Source: Bacillota bacterium
GTDB lineage: Bacteria > Bacillota > Bacilli > Paenibacillales > Paenibacillaceae
Length of the DNA: 64,000 nt
NCBI GenBank assembly: GCA_023391635.1
Contig: JAEWAQ010000022.1
Coordinates: forward strand, 1-64,000
Direction of reading: 5' to 3'
A program made the position numbers and the translations under genes. Position 1 is the stretch's first letter. Each line of letters opens with the position of its first letter. Shown in pieces: positions 53,101 through 61,158 of the stretch. The notes under the pieces are model-generated. The model saw nothing but the letters and a program-made list of their open reading frames with translations, did not search any database and was not told the origin of the DNA.

Positions 53101-53472
53101 CACATCCACCCATGCCGAGCCACTCCACATGCTTACCTTGGTACGGGTAGCGCCGCGTTCGGTCAGCTTGGAGAACGACAGCGTCGTCTTCGCAGATACC
53201 GTCATCGTGTCGTCTTCCTTCGTGCCATTTGCGAATTGCAAGACGGCCGTACTGTCGTCGGCGGTCGTCAGCACGTCCCCTTCATTCAGGCTCATGCGGG
53301 CAAACGCCTTGAATTCCTTGGAGCCGCCGGCTTTCTTCACATTGACCGTACCGGTCAACGACTTGACGACCGCGACCCGCGAAGTCGCCGCGCTCGCCTG
53401 GCTGCCGGTTACTCCCAGCACTGGCGCCAGCATAAGCAACAGCGCCATCCATGGGATCAGAACTTTTTTCAT
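50101..53472 (-). CDS. Large secreted FecR-domain protein with coiled coil and beta-sandwich repeats (paralogue)
   Basis: 1123 residues. A signal peptide (about 1-28, 'VLIPWMALLLMLAPVLGVTGSQASAA') is followed by a FecR domain (about 30-170) nearly matching its paralogue: 'SRVAVVKSLTGTVNVKKAGGSKEFKAFARMSLNEGDVLTT' and 'GVRGTHFLAGVDP'. A Gln/Met-rich helical segment with 'MQQQLRNQM' (about 240-270) and a charged coiled coil (about 330-410) lead to a Ser/Gly linker and about 680 residues of beta-sandwich repeats. It is placed directly after the CHASE2 cyclase gene (22 bases apart), suggesting it senses an extracellular or surface signal and reports to the cyclase. No LPXTG or SLH anchor is seen. 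Confidence 0.85.
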   Translation of the reverse strand: MKKVLIPWMALLLMLAPVLGVTGSQASAATSRVAVVKSLTGTVNVKKAGGSKEFKAFARMSLNEGDVLTTADDSTAVLQFANGTKEDDTMTVSAKTTLSFSKLTERGATRTKVSMWSGSAWVDVKSIANNNDEFTLETPTAVMGVRGTHFLAGVDPLTKSTFLGVMAGIVNAKRNAGDGGSTGSNEDNEGANVYPTQQFTFGTDDTNPQDNVSTIDMESLVGMLSPSVIQQMLQQKAAIDAELAAMQQQLRNQMQSGSPNGLPNKLSGVANEEELQQLINNMNQLIGAIIGSAIQGSIIDKDTVDQMMKDLNQNFVYSNVKLDLTDRQKKMQDEAREREEARRKAKQEVEQTRDKAKDELLNKKKELEEKNKEKLELLKQQQREAYEKQLSEAERARFERDRKLREAENAKATPSPSPNAANGSSGGNSGGDTGSSYVNPLQSLVVEYYETGPMPSSSPIPAAVRLQVEVPIQSGESTYSSNLGYVIEDIVNVMPVAKNSTDVITVKTRLGANDTAAIPVVPETMYGIENVESNAPTVSYPVKLRGNTTYIDIWVKTAASATPTKFTYQVNRQLLPTGVTVTGGSGNSLADIGGNRLLLEVEDPGSSYDFAVNGQGVKNLHVSGYGSSVEQSNVLHLVVPDEDGVYKYEFDFVLDNKSYEYEVVVKTGLGSPFAQTDKSWIADGLEIVTDNETQLPVAWDSSSSSFKVMASVEDGEVMLVSPYGGWDMPFTIEVVEDMENGTILTKTYVNYLEADVYVLDTHSTNHSYRLYLKDESGKYWLANNLELAVNPWPVGIMEMKAGYASSPDGTIEVTVPLQLHTYTIDDANYSAYVAQPTVTDQVYGELQIVIDPNQIDQLELMGANQSLVPFSYDDITHTYTFGRTDQPGIHSFVLMTKDYDGHYRYYDIALVGGEVAKEKLHGGPVSELGDFEQVGPNEWTYYSFNDEQLQSFEFKVDWEPEDTEVWVDGSKLDPEEYVYSVHYLEDGDIVPITIKLHNPYHIGSPTVHNLTFYNGEIAGAVPGMQSMKIWNGTDWDYLFDPQPQPFSYKFNVYNESSLLLPEADGNANVIAVYEWYDEDFKEIEFVSGGYPVNVEVYDTKMLFVIIESGPYKKSVQVLLYRTY

Positions 53473-53493
53473 CTGTAGGTTTCATTCCTTTCG

Positions 53494-55386
53494 CTATTCG
53501 GATAGTTTCGCAGCGGCTGCTTCTTCCAACTCTCTCCACGGTGCCTCGTCTCGGACGCCAAGCACTTCATATACGCGGATCGGATGGGACTTCCCTTTAA
53601 ACATGCGGTCTTCTCCCTCGTCGAACAGGAAGAACGGCTTCGTAATCTCATGCACATGCTCGGACACGTGCACTTGCCCCTTCTTCGTCTGCGACTCGAT
53701 ACGAGCTGCGATGTTGACGTTGTCGCCGATCGCCGTATAGTCGACGCGCAAGTAGGATCCGATATTGCCGACGACCACGTTGCCGGTATGGATACCGATC
53801 CCCACGTTGACCTCCACGCCGTATTTGTCCAGAATCTCATCCCGAATCTTCTTCATCTGCTGCTGGATCTCGAAGGCGGTCTTGACCGCCATCACCGCAT
53901 GGTTGTCCACGTCCAGCGGCGCGTTGAACAGGATCATCGCCGCGTCTCCGATGAATTTGTCGATCGTGCCGCGGTTGCGAAGCGTCGTCTCCGTAATCAT
54001 GTTGAACATCGTGTTCAGCGTATCTACGAGCTCCGGCGGCGTCAATTTCTCGGACAGCGGCGTGAAGCCCCGAATATCCAGGAACAGAATCGTGATGTTC
54101 TTCGAATCCCCGCCCAGCTTGATGTCGATGTCTTGCGCGACGATCTGTTTGACCAAGTCGGGGGAAATGTAACGGCCGAACTGCCGGGTGACAAAGCTCT
54201 TCTGCGTGCTTTCGAGGTATGATTTGAGAGAGACGTTCGTCAGATAGACGAGCGTGATCGCCAGCAGAATATCCGCCGTCGTGACGACCGTCGTCCATTG
54301 TTGATAGATGACGAACTGCCCGTACAGCACCCCCGCCAAGACGGCCAAGTAGACGAGGATCGAGTAAATATTTTTCATTCGCCAAGGAATCAAAATGAAG
54401 AGTGCGAACAACAGCAAGCCGACCAACCATTCCACCCACATCGGCAAATTGCCTACCGTCGTGCCTTTGATCATCTGATCCACGATATTGGCATGCACGT
54501 AGACGAGCTTCATATTCTTCTCAATCGGCGTGACGCCGCTGTCCTGACCGGAATCGTCGGACAAGCCGACCGCCGTGAAGCCGACCAGGACGATCGCGTC
54601 CTTGAACGTTTCAGGCGGGATTTCCCCGTTCAACACGCGGCTGAAGCCGACCGTCGTGAAGTCTTCCGTCACGTTCCGATAATCGATCGTAAGCGTGTTC
54701 TTGGCGGACCGCTTGCCGGGGTCGGTGCTGGCATCGGTCAAGTCATCGTATTTCGACAAGTCGACGCCGGCTAGTTCGACTGCCTTATAGGCCAGCGAAG
54801 GGATGACCTCGCCATCCTGCGTCTGAATCTTAAGCCATACCTGGCGGATGACGGCATCGTCGCTGATGACCCGATTGATATGAGCCGTTTCGACTTGCTC
54901 TGCGATCGCAGGGATCGGCTTGCTTACGCTGTACACGGTCGGGAATTCATCCGGATGCACACGCGTCGTTGCGAACACTTCCCCTTCCGAAGAGCCGATG
55001 ACCGGAAGAATGACGTTATCGAAGTAAGAAAGCCCTTCCGCGAATGCCGCGTCGCTGTCCGGGTCCGATTCCTCGTTGAAGGTCACGTCGAATGCGATCG
55101 CCTTGGGCTCATAGCGGGGCTGGTTCATCATATCCAGGAAAGCGGGGTATACGGCCCGGTCCCATGGGAACCTTCCCAGATCCTGCAGCGATTCATCATC
55201 GATCGCCACGACGATGATATGCTCGTCCGGCTGATGCGTCGCCGCCTGCTTCATGTTGTAATCGATGAGAATGTTGTCGATTCTGCTTAGGACGTGACTA
55301 TAGTAGATCAGCACGACCGCCGCCAGAATGACCGCATTCATCACGATGGCAATCCGTTTGATTTTCTCCCGCAAGCGATATCCCAC
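53494..55386 (-). CDS. CHASE2-domain adenylate cyclase (class III)
   Basis: 630 residues. A transmembrane helix at about 12-34 is followed by an extracellular CHASE2 domain (about 35-310, 'DEHIIVVAIDDESLQDLGRFPWDRAVYPAFLD', 'VGFTAVGLSDDSG'). Three transmembrane helices lie at about 315-385. The class III cyclase domain spans about 420-600: 'ILFLDIRGFT' and the second Asp of 'FIGDAAM' bind the metals. Lys in 'IDKFIGD' and Asp/Thr in 'RVDYTAIGDNVNIAAR' match ATP rather than GTP selectivity. It should make cAMP in response to an extracellular signal. It is the first gene of the cluster with the two FecR proteins and the NHL protein, mirroring the FecR-CHASE2 cyclase pairings known from other bacteria. 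Confidence 0.92.
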   Translation of the reverse strand: MGYRLREKIKRIAIVMNAVILAAVVLIYYSHVLSRIDNILIDYNMKQAATHQPDEHIIVVAIDDESLQDLGRFPWDRAVYPAFLDMMNQPRYEPKAIAFDVTFNEESDPDSDAAFAEGLSYFDNVILPVIGSSEGEVFATTRVHPDEFPTVYSVSKPIPAIAEQVETAHINRVISDDAVIRQVWLKIQTQDGEVIPSLAYKAVELAGVDLSKYDDLTDASTDPGKRSAKNTLTIDYRNVTEDFTTVGFSRVLNGEIPPETFKDAIVLVGFTAVGLSDDSGQDSGVTPIEKNMKLVYVHANIVDQMIKGTTVGNLPMWVEWLVGLLLFALFILIPWRMKNIYSILVYLAVLAGVLYGQFVIYQQWTTVVTTADILLAITLVYLTNVSLKSYLESTQKSFVTRQFGRYISPDLVKQIVAQDIDIKLGGDSKNITILFLDIRGFTPLSEKLTPPELVDTLNTMFNMITETTLRNRGTIDKFIGDAAMILFNAPLDVDNHAVMAVKTAFEIQQQMKKIRDEILDKYGVEVNVGIGIHTGNVVVGNIGSYLRVDYTAIGDNVNIAARIESQTKKGQVHVSEHVHEITKPFFLFDEGEDRMFKGKSHPIRVYEVLGVRDEAPWRELEEAAAAKLSE

Positions 55387-55491
55387 CTATGTAAATCATG
55401 CCAATCATCCTTGATTATAGCTTAGAAAGCGGCGTAATGGGGAATAAATGCAAAAAAAATGACGAATTGTGACCGAAGTCATATTCTTACG

Positions 55492-55540
55492 AAAAAAATG
55501 CCGCCGCCAGGTCCCGTATATCAGGAGCCAGGCGGCGGCA
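55492..55540 (-). terminator. Intrinsic terminator of the ferredoxin gene
   Basis: GCCGCCGCC and GGCGGCGGC (10-bp stem with the flanking T/A pair, 22-base loop) are followed by seven T on the minus strand. It lies 21 bases beyond the ferredoxin stop at 55562. Confidence 0.88.
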
Positions 55541-55561
55541 ACTAATTTAAACATCTTTCGC

Positions 55562-55798
55562 TTACATATTAAACGGAGAATCCGCTACTTTAATGGAATC
55601 GGTCGGGCAGCCATCGCAAGCGTCCTGAAGATCGTCGTACAAATCTTCCGGAATTTCCGTATTGCCGTGGTTGCCGTCGTCGGCATAAATCACTTCCGCC
55701 AAACCTTCGTCGTCATAGTCGTAAATATCAGGAGCCGTTGCACCGCAAGCGCCGCAAGCGATACAAGTGTCCTTCTCCACCCAAGTAAACTTAGCCAT
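55562..55798 (-). CDS. fer: 4Fe-4S ferredoxin (Fer type)
   Basis: 78 residues, acidic. The cluster-binding cysteines are in 'CIACGACGATAPDIYDYDDEG' and 'CDGCPTDSI', the pattern of the single-cluster [4Fe-4S] Fer proteins of Bacilli. One canonical position (the third Cys of the first motif) is followed by an unusual Ala/Thr stretch, but the remaining Cys-Gly-Ala-Cys and Cys-Pro arrangement fits a four-ligand cluster. It is a monocistronic gene with its own promoter and terminator. Confidence 0.9.
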   Translation of the reverse strand: MAKFTWVEKDTCIACGACGATAPDIYDYDDEGLAEVIYADDGNHGNTEIPEDLYDDLQDACDGCPTDSIKVADSPFNM

Positions 55799-55866
55799 CG
55801 GTTTCCCTCCTTGTTTCTCATGCGTCGATTTTCTATAAGGTAAGCAAGATCAACCTTTCACTGTCC

Positions 55867-55895
55867 AATATAATACAAAACCCTAGCAAGATCAA
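55867..55895 (-). promoter_or_regulatory. Sigma-A-type promoter of the ferredoxin gene
   Basis: Reading the minus strand, TTGATC and TATATT are separated by exactly 17 bases, about 68 bases upstream of the ferredoxin ATG at 55798. Confidence 0.65.
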
Positions 55896-55930
55896 ACGAA
55901 AATGCAGATGATAACCATCGTATTCCGAAC

Positions 55931-57235
55931 TCAATCGAATTTTTGGTTCCGTTCCCCGTCGGAATGCGCCTCGTCAGCTGAAAGCCGCAGGAAATCTTTC
56001 TCAAGCGACGTGCCTCTCACCTTCTTGTTGCGTATCAAAGCAGAAGGGTCGTCCCCGAGCATGCCGGCGGTCAGAACGGCATCTTCGCCGAATTTGTCCC
56101 GCAGCCGGTCCATCGCTTTGACCAGTTGGCCGCGCTTGGGCGCTTCTTCATAAGAAAACAAATCAAGCTGCACGGCCGTTCCTGTCTTCGTAGACAAATT
56201 CTGCAGCGTGATGCCCAGCAGCCTGACCGCCTCTCCCGATCGCCAATGGGCATCCATGAGCCGACAAGCCGCCTTATACACCGTGTCCGGATCATCCGTC
56301 GGCGCCCCAAGCCCGCTCGCCCGGGTGATCGTCTTCATCTGCGGATCGCGGATAACGATCTGTACGGTAGCGCACATCATGCCTTGCCTTCTCAATCGTC
56401 GGGTTGTCTGGTCCGCCAGATTGAGCAGCACCCGGCGATATTGCTCCCGCTCCGTCAAGTCGGCTGGCAGAGTCGTCGTATGACCGATCGACTTGGCCGC
56501 TTCCGACAACGGCTCCACCGGCGAATCGTCCTGCCCGTGCGCCGCCCGCTTCATCCAAGCGCCGTATACGCCGAACTTCTCGATCAGCAGCCGCTCATCT
56601 GTTGCCGCCAGCTCCCCGATCGTTCGGATGTTCAGCCGCTGCAGCTTGTCCGCAGTGCGGGAACCGATGCCGAACAACGACTGGCACGGCTTGCCCCATA
56701 GCAGCTTAGGCACGTCCCTGCGCCGCAAAATCGTAATCGCGTTGGGCTTGCGCATATCGGACGCCATCTTGGCAAGCAGTTTGTTGGGCGCTACGCCGAT
56801 GGAACACGGCAGCGACAGTTCCGTGCGCACTCGCCGCTGAATCCGCTCCGCAATCTCTATCGGCGTTCCAAATTGGCTGCTGCCCGTCACATCGAGGTAA
56901 CATTCGTCAATCGACACCGCTTCGACCAGCGGCGTATAATTGCCGGCGATCCTCATGAACGCTTTGCTGTAGCGACGGTACAAATGGAAGTCGGGCGCGA
57001 TCAGCAACAGATCCGGACAGGCGGCGAGTGCCTGGCGCACAGTCATGCCGGTGCGGACGCCCCGCGCTCGAGCCTCGTACGAACTGGTGACGAGAATACC
57101 CTTGCGCAGCTCCACGCTGCCTGCTACGCCCGTCGGCTTGCCCTTGTACTTATCCGGCTCTTCGGCGGCATGCACGGAGCAATAGAAAGCATTCATGTCG
57201 ATATGCAGAATGAATCTCCGCCCGGAATCGCCCAT
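55931..57235 (-). CDS. dinB: DNA polymerase IV (Y-family, DinB)
   Basis: About 434 residues with the Y-family palm. 'FILHIDMNAFYCSVHAAEEPD' carries the first catalytic Asp, 'VEAVSIDECYLDVTGS' the second acidic pair, then the thumb 'GIGSRTADKLQRLNIRTIGELA' (helix-hairpin-helix) and the little-finger domain. It performs error-prone bypass of DNA lesions. The start at 57235 is preferred. An in-frame ATG at 57277 lies only about 10 bases after the -10 box of a convincing promoter, so transcription would begin at or just before it. Confidence 0.9.
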   Translation of the reverse strand: MGDSGRRFILHIDMNAFYCSVHAAEEPDKYKGKPTGVAGSVELRKGILVTSSYEARARGVRTGMTVRQALAACPDLLLIAPDFHLYRRYSKAFMRIAGNYTPLVEAVSIDECYLDVTGSSQFGTPIEIAERIQRRVRTELSLPCSIGVAPNKLLAKMASDMRKPNAITILRRRDVPKLLWGKPCQSLFGIGSRTADKLQRLNIRTIGELAATDERLLIEKFGVYGAWMKRAAHGQDDSPVEPLSEAAKSIGHTTTLPADLTEREQYRRVLLNLADQTTRRLRRQGMMCATVQIVIRDPQMKTITRASGLGAPTDDPDTVYKAACRLMDAHWRSGEAVRLLGITLQNLSTKTGTAVQLDLFSYEEAPKRGQLVKAMDRLRDKFGEDAVLTAGMLGDDPSALIRNKKVRGTSLEKDFLRLSADEAHSDGERNQKFD

Positions 57236-57286
57236 CGTTTCCCCGCCCCGCCTTCGACCGATAACCGCACATTTCATCGTAACCCC

Positions 57287-57314
57287 ATTATAGGCCCTCT
57301 ACAATTGAGGTCAA
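57287..57314 (-). promoter_or_regulatory. Sigma-A-type promoter for dinB
   Basis: On the minus strand TTGACC and a consensus TATAAT are spaced 16 bases. The -10 box ends about 10 bases before the ATG at 57277. Transcripts starting about 7 bases further on would leave that ATG almost leaderless, which supports the downstream start at 57235 and a 45-base leader. The divergent cimA promoter has its own TATAAT at 57321-57326 in the same interval. Confidence 0.65.
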
Positions 57315-57364
57315 CCGTGCTATAATAGTTTAACCTGTTTTTTCAATCAAGGGGGATACAAGTT

Positions 57365-58984
57365 TTGGGCATGTCCACACCGATCACCATCTTCGACACG
57401 ACGCTCCGCGATGGCACGCAAGGCGAAGGCATCAGCCTGACCGCCGAAGACAAGGTCAAGATCGCCTTGAAGCTTGACGCGCTTGGCGTCCATTATATAG
57501 AAGGCGGAAATCCCGGAAGCAACAGCAAGGACATCGAATTTTTCCGGCGGATCCGGGAGATGAACCTTGCCGCCAAACTGACGGCATTCGGAAGCACGAG
57601 ACGCAAGAGCTCCCGCTGCGAACAAGACCAGAACTTGAAGCATCTGCTTGAATCGGGTGCGGCAGCGGCTACGCTGGTCGGGAAAACGTGGGATTTTCAT
57701 GTGCACACCGCCCTGCAGACGACGCTCGAGGAGAACCTGGCGATGATCCACGAGTCGCTCGCCTACGTGCATCAGCATGGCATGGAAGCTTTGTTCGACG
57801 CCGAGCATTTCTTCGACGGCTTCAAGGCAAATCCCGAATTCGCGCTCGCTTGCTTGCGGAAAGCTCAAGAGGCCGGCGCTTCCTGGATCGTATTGTGCGA
57901 CACGAACGGCGGGACGCTGCCCAGCGAGATTCATGCCATCGTCTCCCAAGTCGTATCCGAGATCTACGCGCCGATCGGCATCCACACGCATAACGACTGC
58001 GAGCTCGCCGTCGCCAATTCCCTGGCGGCCGTCACGGCCGGCGCCAGACAAGTGCAAGGCACGATAAACGGCTATGGTGAAAGGTGCGGCAACGCCAATC
58101 TTTGCTCCGTGCTTCCGACCCTGCAGCTCAAGATGGGCTACCGGGCCGTCTCGGAGGAGCAGCTCCGCATGCTGACATCCGTTGCCCGTTACGTGAGCGA
58201 GATCGCCAACGTCATCCTGCCGGTCAATCAGCCGTATGTAGGCAATGCTGCATTCGCGCACAAAGGCGGCATCCATGTCTCGGCCATCCTGAAGGATGCC
58301 AAGACTTACGAGCACATCCAGCCGGAGCTCGTCGGCAACAAGCAGCGCGTGCTCGTATCCGAACTTGCCGGTCAGAGCAATATCGTGTCCAAGGCGCAGG
58401 AGATGGGCCTGGACATGAATTCCAACAACTTCCAATCCCGCGAAGTGATCGACCGCATCAAGGAAATGGAGCACCAAGGCTACCAGTTCGAAGGTGCCGA
58501 TGCCTCGCTGGAACTGCTGCTTAGAGACGCATACGGCAATACGCAGGACGTCTTCACGGTCGAGAGCTTCAAGATTCTCGTGGAGAAGACGGCTGTCGGC
58601 ATGGCGACCGAAGCGATCGTCAAGCTCCAGGTCGGCGGCCAGCAGGTGTACACGGTATCCGATGGCAACGGGCCGGTCAACGCGCTGGACAATGCGCTTC
58701 GAAAGGCGTTGATTCAGTTCTATCCGGATATCCGCAACATCCATCTAACCGACTACAAAGTCCGGGTGCTCGACGAGAAAGACGCGACGGCGGCCAAAGT
58801 CCGGGTGCTGATGGAATCGACCGATTTCAACGATACGTGGAGCACGGTCGGCGTATCCTCCAACGTTATTGAAGCCAGTTGGGAAGCGCTCGTCGATTCG
58901 ATCCGTTACGCGCTGCTCGGCATGGTCAAGGACGAGGCGGCGTTCGAGCAGCCGCGGGAAACGCTTGGACTCGTCAATCATTAG
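57365..58984 (+). CDS. cimA: (R)-citramalate synthase
   Basis: 539 residues of the isopropylmalate/homocitrate synthase family, in the CimA subgroup. 'ITIFDTTLRDGTQGEGISLTAEDKVKIALKLDALGVHYIEGGNPGSN' opens the catalytic TIM barrel; 'GTINGYGERCGNANL' and 'HKGGIHVSA' complete the active site. A C-terminal regulatory (LeuA dimer/allosteric) domain ends near 500. It condenses acetyl-CoA with pyruvate, giving the first step of the threonine-independent isoleucine route. A TTG at 57365 lies 9-10 bases after AGGGGG, while the ATG at 57371 is further away. It is followed by an intrinsic terminator. Confidence 0.93.
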   Translation: MGMSTPITIFDTTLRDGTQGEGISLTAEDKVKIALKLDALGVHYIEGGNPGSNSKDIEFFRRIREMNLAAKLTAFGSTRRKSSRCEQDQNLKHLLESGAAAATLVGKTWDFHVHTALQTTLEENLAMIHESLAYVHQHGMEALFDAEHFFDGFKANPEFALACLRKAQEAGASWIVLCDTNGGTLPSEIHAIVSQVVSEIYAPIGIHTHNDCELAVANSLAAVTAGARQVQGTINGYGERCGNANLCSVLPTLQLKMGYRAVSEEQLRMLTSVARYVSEIANVILPVNQPYVGNAAFAHKGGIHVSAILKDAKTYEHIQPELVGNKQRVLVSELAGQSNIVSKAQEMGLDMNSNNFQSREVIDRIKEMEHQGYQFEGADASLELLLRDAYGNTQDVFTVESFKILVEKTAVGMATEAIVKLQVGGQQVYTVSDGNGPVNALDNALRKALIQFYPDIRNIHLTDYKVRVLDEKDATAAKVRVLMESTDFNDTWSTVGVSSNVIEASWEALVDSIRYALLGMVKDEAAFEQPRETLGLVNH

Positions 58985-58992
58985 ACAGTACA

Positions 58993-59039
58993 AAAAATGC
59001 CGCAAGTCGTGTATGTACAACGACTTGCGGCATTTTTTT
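58993..59039. terminator. Bidirectional intrinsic terminator after cimA
   Basis: GCCGCAAGTCGT and ACGACTTGCGGC form a 12-bp stem, preceded by six A and followed by seven T. It stops the cimA transcript on the plus strand and the thioredoxin-like gene on the minus strand. Confidence 0.9.
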
Positions 59040-59060
59040 GACGTTCCCCTTCGTTAAGCA

Positions 59061-59630
59061 TTAAGCGCCTACGAGCGGATCCAGTATTTTCTCCAGATTT
59101 TCCAGTGTCGTCATGCCGTCGATGCGCGCGACAATTTTGCCAGTGCGGTCGATGATGAAGCTCGCCGGGTAGTTATTGACGACGTAAGTATCGCCTACCT
59201 TGCCATCAACATCGGTCAGAACGGGAAACGTAAAGCCCTCTTCCCTAACAAACACCTTCGCATTACGAGCCTTATCGTTATTGGTGGCATTCACCGCGTA
59301 CAGGTCGAGCCGGTCCTTGTATTTGTCGAATGTCTTGACGAGGTCCGGCGCCTCCTGCTGACATGGCCAGCACCAGGACGCCCAGAAATTGACGAGCAGC
59401 ACTTTATCCCTCGCTCCTCCAACCTGATAGGTCGTCCCCTCATCGTCAAGGGATGCCAGCTCGAATGCGGGAGCCATGGCGCCTTGCTTCGGCGCGGTAT
59501 CCGGCAGTACGCTGACCGCCGCATCCGGCGTGGCGGGTGGCGTCGGGCCGCTCCCTCCCGTCCGGTTGCTGAAGATGACGACGGCGATCGTGACCAACAC
59601 GGCAATGAGAATGATCCAATTTCGTTTCAT
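59061..59630 (-). CDS. Membrane-anchored TlpA/ResA-like thiol-disulfide oxidoreductase
   Basis: 189 residues. A single N-terminal transmembrane anchor (about 3-20, 'WIILIAVLVTIAVVIFS') places the thioredoxin domain outside. The redox site is 'ASWCWPCQQEAP' (CxxC), and the cis-Pro segment is 'YVVNNYPASFIIDRTG'. It reduces or shuffles disulfides in extracytoplasmic proteins, as ResA does in cytochrome c maturation. No cytochrome-assembly genes are near. It is divergent from an MFS gene. Confidence 0.9.
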   Translation of the reverse strand: MKRNWIILIAVLVTIAVVIFSNRTGGSGPTPPATPDAAVSVLPDTAPKQGAMAPAFELASLDDEGTTYQVGGARDKVLLVNFWASWCWPCQQEAPDLVKTFDKYKDRLDLYAVNATNNDKARNAKVFVREEGFTFPVLTDVDGKVGDTYVVNNYPASFIIDRTGKIVARIDGMTTLENLEKILDPLVGA

Positions 59631-59778
59631 CGATGCTGCGACTCCCCTTTAGTTGTTCACCAACAACTTCTATTTTACCTCATTTCCCGTTCTCATACCA
59701 ATGAACACCGGAATGGCCCGTCTGCCGCAAGGGCAACTTAGCTGTATTCAAGCAACGCACAAGACGGGAGGACCGGTC

Positions 59779-61086
59779 ATGGACGCAGCAAGGACGCGAA
59801 GGAAGCTCCGGATCACGTTCACCAGCGATATGGACGACGACGGGGCGGCAGCAGGCCAATCGGGCAATCAGCAAAGCGGCAATGGTGCCGGCAAAGCCGC
59901 CCAGATCAAAGCCTACATCGCCTTGGCGAGCGTGCCTGTCGTGTTAGTGCTGGGCAATTCGATGCTGGTGCCGATCCTGCCGACGATGGAAAAGAAGATG
60001 GGCATCTCCAATTTCCAATCCAGCCTCGTGATTACCTTATTCTCGCTCGCAGCCGCCATCGTTATCCCGATCGTCGGTTATTTGTCCGACCGCTTCAGCC
60101 GCAAAGCCGTCATCATCCCTGCCCTTATCCTGTATGGGGGAGCAGGCATTTTGGCAGGTTTGGGCGCAGTGTGGCATTCGTACGGCATCCTGATCGCGGC
60201 TCGCGCGCTGCAGGGCATCGGCGCTGCCGGCACCGCGCCGATCGCCATGGCGTTGATCGGAGATATGTACAAGGACGGCAAGGAAAGCCAGGCGCTGGGG
60301 CTCAGCGAAGCAGCCAACGGTACCGGCAAAGTCATCAGCCCGATCCTCGGTTCACTGCTCGCTCTGCTCGTATGGTATGCCGCCTTTTTCGCGTTCCCAG
60401 CTTTCTGCCTGCTCTCTTTGCTTGCCATGATTTTCATGATCAAGGAACCGAAGCGGACGGCAGAGCCAAAACCTGTCAAGCAGTATATCCAATCCATCAA
60501 GCGCATCTTCTCCAAAGACGGCAGGTGGCTGATCTCTTCTTTTTTCAGCGGCTCGCTTGCCTTGTTTATCCTATTCGGCGTCTTATTCTTCCTGTCGAAC
60601 ATTCTGGAGAAGCCGCCTTACAACATCGACGGCGTGTGGAAAGGCTGCGTGCTCGCCATTCCGCTCTTCGGCATGGTCGTCACCTCGTTCACGACCGGTA
60701 CCGTCATCCGCAAGAACGGCGTGTTGATCCGCTGGCTCATGATTATCGGACTTGCGCTGATGGTCGTCACGCTGGCCTTGTCGATCTGGCTGAACAAAAA
60801 CCTGTATGTCTTTATCGGCTTGCTTACGCTGAGCAGCATCGGTACCGGCCTGCTGCTTCCTTGCCTGAACACGATGATTACCGGAGCGGTCGAGAAGTCG
60901 GAGCGCGGCATGATTACGTCTTTGTACAGCAGCTTGCGGTTTTTCGGCGTCGCGTTCGGTCCGCCCCTGTTCGGATGGCTGATGGGCATTTCCTACCCGG
61001 TCGTGTTCATTACCGTATCCAGCCTGTCGCTGATCTCCTTGGGCCTCGTCTTCTTCCTTGTCAAGCCCGGCAAACAGGTCCAATAA
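59779..61086 (+). CDS. MFS drug-efflux-type transporter
   Basis: 435 residues with about twelve transmembrane helices. MFS motif A is 'GYLSDRFSRKAVIIPALILYGG', and 'LGLSEAANGTGKVISPILGSLLALLVWYAAFFAF' is motif C, typical of drug:H+ antiporters. An N-terminal cytoplasmic tail of about 45 residues is rich in Gly, Gln and Asn. The ATG at 59779 is preceded by GGGAGG; the longer upstream frame is not protein-like. Likely exports a drug or metabolite; substrate unknown. Confidence 0.88.
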   Translation: MDAARTRRKLRITFTSDMDDDGAAAGQSGNQQSGNGAGKAAQIKAYIALASVPVVLVLGNSMLVPILPTMEKKMGISNFQSSLVITLFSLAAAIVIPIVGYLSDRFSRKAVIIPALILYGGAGILAGLGAVWHSYGILIAARALQGIGAAGTAPIAMALIGDMYKDGKESQALGLSEAANGTGKVISPILGSLLALLVWYAAFFAFPAFCLLSLLAMIFMIKEPKRTAEPKPVKQYIQSIKRIFSKDGRWLISSFFSGSLALFILFGVLFFLSNILEKPPYNIDGVWKGCVLAIPLFGMVVTSFTTGTVIRKNGVLIRWLMIIGLALMVVTLALSIWLNKNLYVFIGLLTLSSIGTGLLLPCLNTMITGAVEKSERGMITSLYSSLRFFGVAFGPPLFGWLMGISYPVVFITVSSLSLISLGLVFFLVKPGKQVQ

Positions 61087-61158
61087 TAGCGGCAGGGGAA
61101 AATGTTGCGGTTCGTGCCTGCAGCCTCCATACTGGGTAAGGAGGAGGCGAGGCGGACC

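Noticed and set aside
57347..58744. 465-codon minus-strand open frame opposite cimA
   Set aside because: Antisense shadow; the plus strand encodes an intact citramalate synthase.
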